A DNA stretch of 64,000 nucleotides from Phycomyces blakesleeanus NRRL 1555(-) (Eukaryota > Mucoromycota > Mucoromycetes > Mucorales > Phycomycetaceae), in assembly GCF_001638985.1 (NCBI RefSeq), contig NW_017265189.1:434001-498000 (forward strand). The letters run 5' to 3'. Every line of letters begins with the position of its first letter. Within the stretch, counting starts at the first letter, position 1. The notes beneath the pieces are model-generated. The model ran no database searches, was not told where the DNA came from, and saw only the letters and a program-made list of their open reading frames with translations. This document shows, piece by piece, positions 59,563 to 64,000 of this stretch. Position numbers and translations under genes: made by a program.

Positions 59563-60383
59563 CCAAATAAAGTATATTGAGTACTATGGTTCGCATTCAT
59601 GACGCCTTTTCTTTTTGTCTCTGGTAAGCTATTATATTGCAAGCATAATTACATATATATATTCTTAATATCCACGATTTCTTGTTCAAACAGTTAACAC
59701 TTTTCTAATTTCATAGAACAACCATTTACAAGCAAGCAACACACAACTGGGCTTTTCTCTGGGAGATATTGTTTGGAGAATACTTGTTTTATCAGAACAT
59801 TGGCCATTTCAAATTGTATGAAGGATAGAACACTAGCCAGAATGTTCCTGAATATTAAATATAACCACTGTACTATAAACCTAAGAATATTCTTTTCTTT
59901 CTAATAAAAACAAAATAAACCAATAATTATTATAAATAAATTAAAGATCGGAGAAGTGTATGGAAGCAAACAGTATAAGAAGAAGTCTCTAAGATTGGAT
60001 AAAATAAATTCAAATACAACAAAACCCTGTAAAAACTGGCATATCCATAAATTAAACAATGTAAAAACTGGCATATCCGTATAATCGATCTTTCATTTAT
60101 CGTTCTTTTAATCGGAAAGCGGTAGGATATATTACAACAAAACGTAATTCTGAGTTGCCGTTTTAGTGCATGTGGTAAAAACCCATATACAGAAAATGCA
60201 AACACATCCTACTATCCTGCTGTTCTGACCTTTTCCTATGTTCGAAAGTTGGTCTTACCACCTATGAGTAAGCCAGCTTCATACACTTGTAAAAACTATC
60301 TGATCACATCGTAAAACCTGGTCTTTTCACATAATTAATTACAGTTTTACACATAAGAAAACCGCACCTCTTTTCCAGTGTAT

Positions 60384-61920
60384 ATAAACCAATAATTGCC
60401 GATCTGATATATATATAAGTCAATAGTCACTGATCTGATATATATATAAGTCAATGATCACTGATCTCATATATATATAAGTAGATAATCGCTAATCTGG
60501 TATATATATAAGCCTATAATTGCTAATTTCATATATATATAAGCAGATGATCATCGATCTCATATATATATAATTAATGATCATCAATCTAGTGTATATA
60601 TAAGTCAATAGTTGCCAATCTGGTATATATATAAGCAGATGATCACTGATCTCATATATATATAAGTAGATAATCGCCAATCTGGTATATATATAAGTCA
60701 ATGGTCGCCGATCTGGTATATATATAAGTCAATGATCACTGATCTCATATATATATAAGTAGATAATTGCCAATCTGGTATATATATAAGCCAATAATTG
60801 CTGATTTCATATATATATATAAGGCAATAGTTACCAATCTCATATATATATATAAGCAGATAATTGCCGATCTGGTATATATATAAGTAGATGATTGCCG
60901 ATCTCATACATATATAAGCAGATGATTGCTGATCTCATATATATATAAGCAGATGATCGCCGATCTCATATATATATAAGCAGATGATTATCAATCTGAT
61001 ATATTTATATAAGCTGATGATAGTCGATCTGATATATATATAAGCTGTTAACTGCCAATTAGGTATATATATAAGCTGATAACAGGTGATTCACACTATA
61101 TATAAACATATGATACTCAATCTGATATATATATAAGCTGATGATAGCTGATCTGGTATATATATAAATTGTTGACCGCCAATCAGCTATATATATATAA
61201 ACTATTAACAGTCTATCTCATACATATATAAGCTGATATTAGCTAATCTAGTATATATATAAGCTGATATTAGCTAATCTAGTATATATATAAGCTGTTG
61301 ACTGCCAATCTGGCATATATATAAGCTGTTGACTGCTAATCTGATATATATATATAAGTTATAACAGTCAATCTTATACATATATAAGCTATTAACAGTC
61401 TATCTCATACATATATAAGTAGATCACAGTCAATCTGATATATATATAAGCTGATGATAGTCAATCGGGTATATATATAAGCTGTTGACTGCCAATTGGG
61501 TATATATATAAGCTGATGACAGAGGATGTACACTATATATAAACATATAATATCCAATCTGATATATATATAAGTGGATCACAGTCAATCTGATATATAT
61601 ATAAGCTGATGATAATCGATCTGGTATATATATAAGCTGTTGTCTGCCAATTGGGTATATATATAAGCTGTTGTCTGTCAGTTGCATATATATATAAGTT
61701 GATGACAGGTGATTTGCACTATATATAAACATATGATATCCAGTCTGATATATATATAAGTAGATCACAGCCAATCTGATATATATATATAAGTGGATAA
61801 CAGTTAATCTCATATATATATAAGCTGAACACTACCAATCTAGTATATATATAAATAAATGCTATCTGATCTGATATATATGTAAATCAATAACAGTCAA
61901 TCTGTATTATATATATATAT
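60384..61920 (+). repeat. 31-bp minisatellite, fourth block
   Basis: It continues the macrosatellite unit interrupted by element 8 and matches 51105-52640 base for base with very few differences. ORFs at 60492-60701, 60698-60907 and 61430-61813 repeat those of the third block and are artefacts. Confidence 0.92.
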
Positions 61921-62242
61921 TTATCACATCCAATTTACGACTTATATAAGTTAATAAAATGTAATATATAATCAATATTAGCCAATAACATTTGATTTAT
62001 TACTAATATTAGCCTATAACATCTTATCTATCTCTGATATTAATCAATACTATTGGATCTATCACATTATATATATTCACACTTGTCAATATCCAAGTCA
62101 TATCCAATCATCTCATCAAATATAAGTTACATACTCTAATCATATTTAATCTTTCATTTTATATATATTCACAACTCTTTTATAATCTTTATATGTGTAT
62201 TGTTAATGGAGTTATTTTGGTTTAAATAAAAGATGTTTAAAT

Positions 62243-62312
62243 GTTGCTGCGTAGCTTAAGTGTTATCGCGTTGTGTTTTGGTTCTGAGCACCCCTGTTCG
62301 ACCCTACGTGAT
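62243..62312 (+). other. tRNA-like sequence (possible tRNA pseudogene or SINE head)
   Basis: GTAGCTTAAGTGTTATCGCG resembles an A box and CCCTGTTCGACCC resembles a B box at tRNA-like spacing, with T runs just downstream. The anticodon and T arms do not pair properly, so it is not called a functional tRNA. Confidence 0.25.
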
Positions 62313-62353
62313 ATCATTCTTTTATTTCGATTTTTTTGCGTCGTTTTTTTGTT

Positions 62354-62660
62354 TCTGATCTGGGTTGGTCTTTCTTTTACTATAGTAAAGTCAAAAGGTC
62401 AAACCAACTGGGGATCAAGAAGTATATGTAAAATCAAAGATAGGATAAAAGATACTTTTTATGTATATGAATTGATTTGTCATATATAGTTTTCTAAAGT
62501 AATACTGCGCATTATCTGCATTAGCTATTATATTAGATTTAAATAAAAGGAAAGTCATTATACTTTGGTTAATGCTCAGGAAGATATTACTGCGCATAAA
62601 GAGGTATTGTGGTTAATTATTTTCAGATTGTACGGATTCATCAAAATAATGTCTGACAGT
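62354..62660 (+). mobile_element. Partial copy of the inverted-repeat element of 14761-15407
   Basis: It starts CTGATCTGGGTTGGTCTTTC and follows the reverse complement of 15108-15412, including the conserved HKEVL...IFRLYGFIKI frame. Similarity stops near 62655 at a poly-T run, so the other end is missing. It begins about 42 bp after the tRNA-like sequence. Confidence 0.6.
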
Positions 62661-64000
62661 TTTTTTTTTGTAATAAAACAACAGTATAATACTACTGTTA
62701 TGAGTTTTCTTTTTTTATAATTTGTTTATTAAATTAAAGAGGTGTAAAGGAAAAGTCTGTTTACATATCAAGGGAAGGTTTGTGATTGCTTGTTATAATA
62801 AGTATATTATAAAAGTTAAAATCTCAAGAAATGAAATATAAATAGAGATATTATAGTTCTAGAGTATATTTTTTATTATAGTATAGCAAACAAAAAAATT
62901 AATATAAAATAAACTATTTAGCTGAAGTATAAAATCAACATTTAGTTTTTTTTTTTAATTTTTTATTATTATTATTTTTGTTTTTTTTTATATTTTGGGT
63001 TTTATATTTTTTTCTTATTTTTTATTATTATTTTTTTTTATTTTGTTTTTTATTTTATTTTTTATTATTATTTTTTTATTATTTTTTTATTATTTTTATT
63101 ATTTTGTTTTTTATTTATTTATATTTTATTTTAATGCTTTTATTATATTTATAATAAATTAGCATTTCAAAAAAATTGTGAATAAACATATTAATTTTTT
63201 TAGATAAATTCTATTTTTTTTTAGTATATATATGATATTCGGCTAGGGCGGAAATATTTGATTTATTTTAATTTTTACCCACCTGCGCACTATACCAAAT
63301 TCCGGCGGCCATCTAATCGTAGCATGATTCAATCTCCGAAAAAATTCTAAAGACCGACAATGCGCCTCTAATGCCACTTTTCAGTTACTCTTCGTCATTA
63401 GCTATCGATAGAGCCAAGAAGCATACAAATACAATCAGTAGAAGTCGAGAAAAGTAGAATTATATAAATTTTATTTTTTGAATAAATATTGATTTCTCAA
63501 AAAAAAATAATAATATTATAAATGCCGACTGAAACCGATATTTTTTATTCTTCTATTATTTCTAATCGTTTTATTTTTATGTATTTTATTGTGTGTTTAA
63601 TATTTTCAAGTTATATATATATAAAACCAATATGTATTTGTATAGATTAAATATTATATCAAGAAGGCACGTTTCTATCATAATAGTTCACACGGTATCT
63701 ACTATGAACTATTAATCAGTTTTTTCAGATATCTGGTTTTTGTGTGTCTATGCATCGCATTTGATAACAAGCTTGTTATACTTATATATTGAGATATGAA
63801 TTTTATAACATATGTATAGTCAAAATTATGAAACTAACAAATACATACTTATACCAAGGCATAGATTTGTAATATTAGTGTAGCAAAAAACTGTGTGTTA
63901 ATAGACCATATAACTCTTGGTAAAAGACTTATTCTATATAACACACAACGCAGAAAATATATTTTTGAATGTTGGGATGACTAAAGAAAATATTAGTAGC
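62661..64000. other. AT-rich tail of the window, no gene seen
   Basis: 62940-63180 is a T-rich simple sequence of TTTTATTATT type. 63240-63460 is less biased in composition but has no ORF or RNA fold I can support. The rest is AT-rich with scattered TATATA. Confidence 0.5.

Larger units (their letters stand above)
53736..60380 (+). mobile_element. CACTA family-1 element 8, complete (6645 bp), possibly autonomous
   Basis: It begins CACTAGAAAAACATACGGG and ends, reverse-complemented, CACTGGAAAAGAGGTGCGG. The duplication tat is at 53733-53735 and 60381-60383. The empty site is seen in the sister unit around 51105, which proves the boundaries. Transposase, ORF2 and orf3 are all open. 59563-60380 is the non-coding right end. 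Because the host units are nearly identical, the insertion is younger than the unit duplication. Confidence 0.95.
32000..62196 (+). repeat. Macrosatellite, about 2.63-kb units, at least three partial to full units
   Basis: The landmark ATGCCAAGCTTTTACATAG occurs at 33851, 50608 and 53239. The spacing 50608 to 53239 is 2631 bp. 33851 to 50608 is 16757 bp, which is 2627 bp after removing element 6 with its duplication (14130 bp). 51213 to 60492 is 9279 bp, equal to 2631 plus element 8 with its duplication (6648 bp). Each unit consists of a roughly 1-kb AT-rich spacer and about 1.6 kb of 31-bp minisatellite. The units at 50-53 kb and 53-62 kb are nearly identical; the first is more diverged. The array ends abruptly near 62196. 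Confidence 0.9.

Noticed and set aside
62243..62312. A second tRNA gene
   Set aside because: A- and B-box-like parts are present, but the anticodon and T stems do not pair and no anticodon can be assigned. It is kept only as tRNA-like.

Overview
This is AT-rich eukaryotic nuclear DNA, most likely from an early-diverging fungus of the Mucoromycota. Phycomyces or a relative is my best guess, from the style of the transposases and the many short GT-AG introns of about 55 to 80 nt; this is inference, since no ribosomal or housekeeping gene is present. I find no host protein gene I can name. The window reads as a transposon-rich, heterochromatin-like region whose only conventional host gene is a tRNA-Asn (14615-14687).

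Left part (1-16190): a decayed CACTA-type transposon (element 1) carrying a solo LTR; a decayed MULE-type transposase whose C-terminus is an OTU-type cysteine protease domain (minus strand, 5190-7903); a decayed PIF/Harbinger element with its Myb-like gene and DDE transposase facing each other (9149-12304); a second solo LTR; the tRNA; a small inverted-repeat element just downstream of the tRNA; and a SWIM zinc-finger fragment.

Middle (16191-32000): CACTA elements placed against and inside one another. Element 2 (16191-18420) is cut by element 3 (18421-25744). Element 4 (25988-30868) has an intact 919-residue tnp2-like gene and sits inside an older relic (element 5).

Right part (32000-62196): a macrosatellite of about 2.63 kb per unit, itself built mostly of a 31-bp AT-rich minisatellite. 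It is interrupted by a third solo LTR, by element 6 (35776-49902), which itself contains element 7 (37078-43628) inside its transposase gene, and by element 8 (53736-60380). Every boundary named in this paragraph carries a matching target-site duplication. 62197-64000 holds an inverted-repeat element copy and low-complexity AT DNA.

Two CACTA families are present. Family 1 (elements 1, 3, 6, 7, 8) has three conserved transcription units: a four-exon transposase of about 940-980 codons, a convergent four-exon second gene (ORF2) of about 300-360 codons, and, divergent from ORF2, a region of micro-exons. In element 8 the micro-exons splice into one open frame of 123 codons (orf3). Family 2 (elements 2, 4) has transposase and ORF2 head to head and carries subterminal repeats. 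Element 8 appears complete and may be autonomous; elements 4 and 7 have intact transposase genes. All gene models were built by hand from splice sites and reading-frame continuity; homology calls rest on motif recognition.
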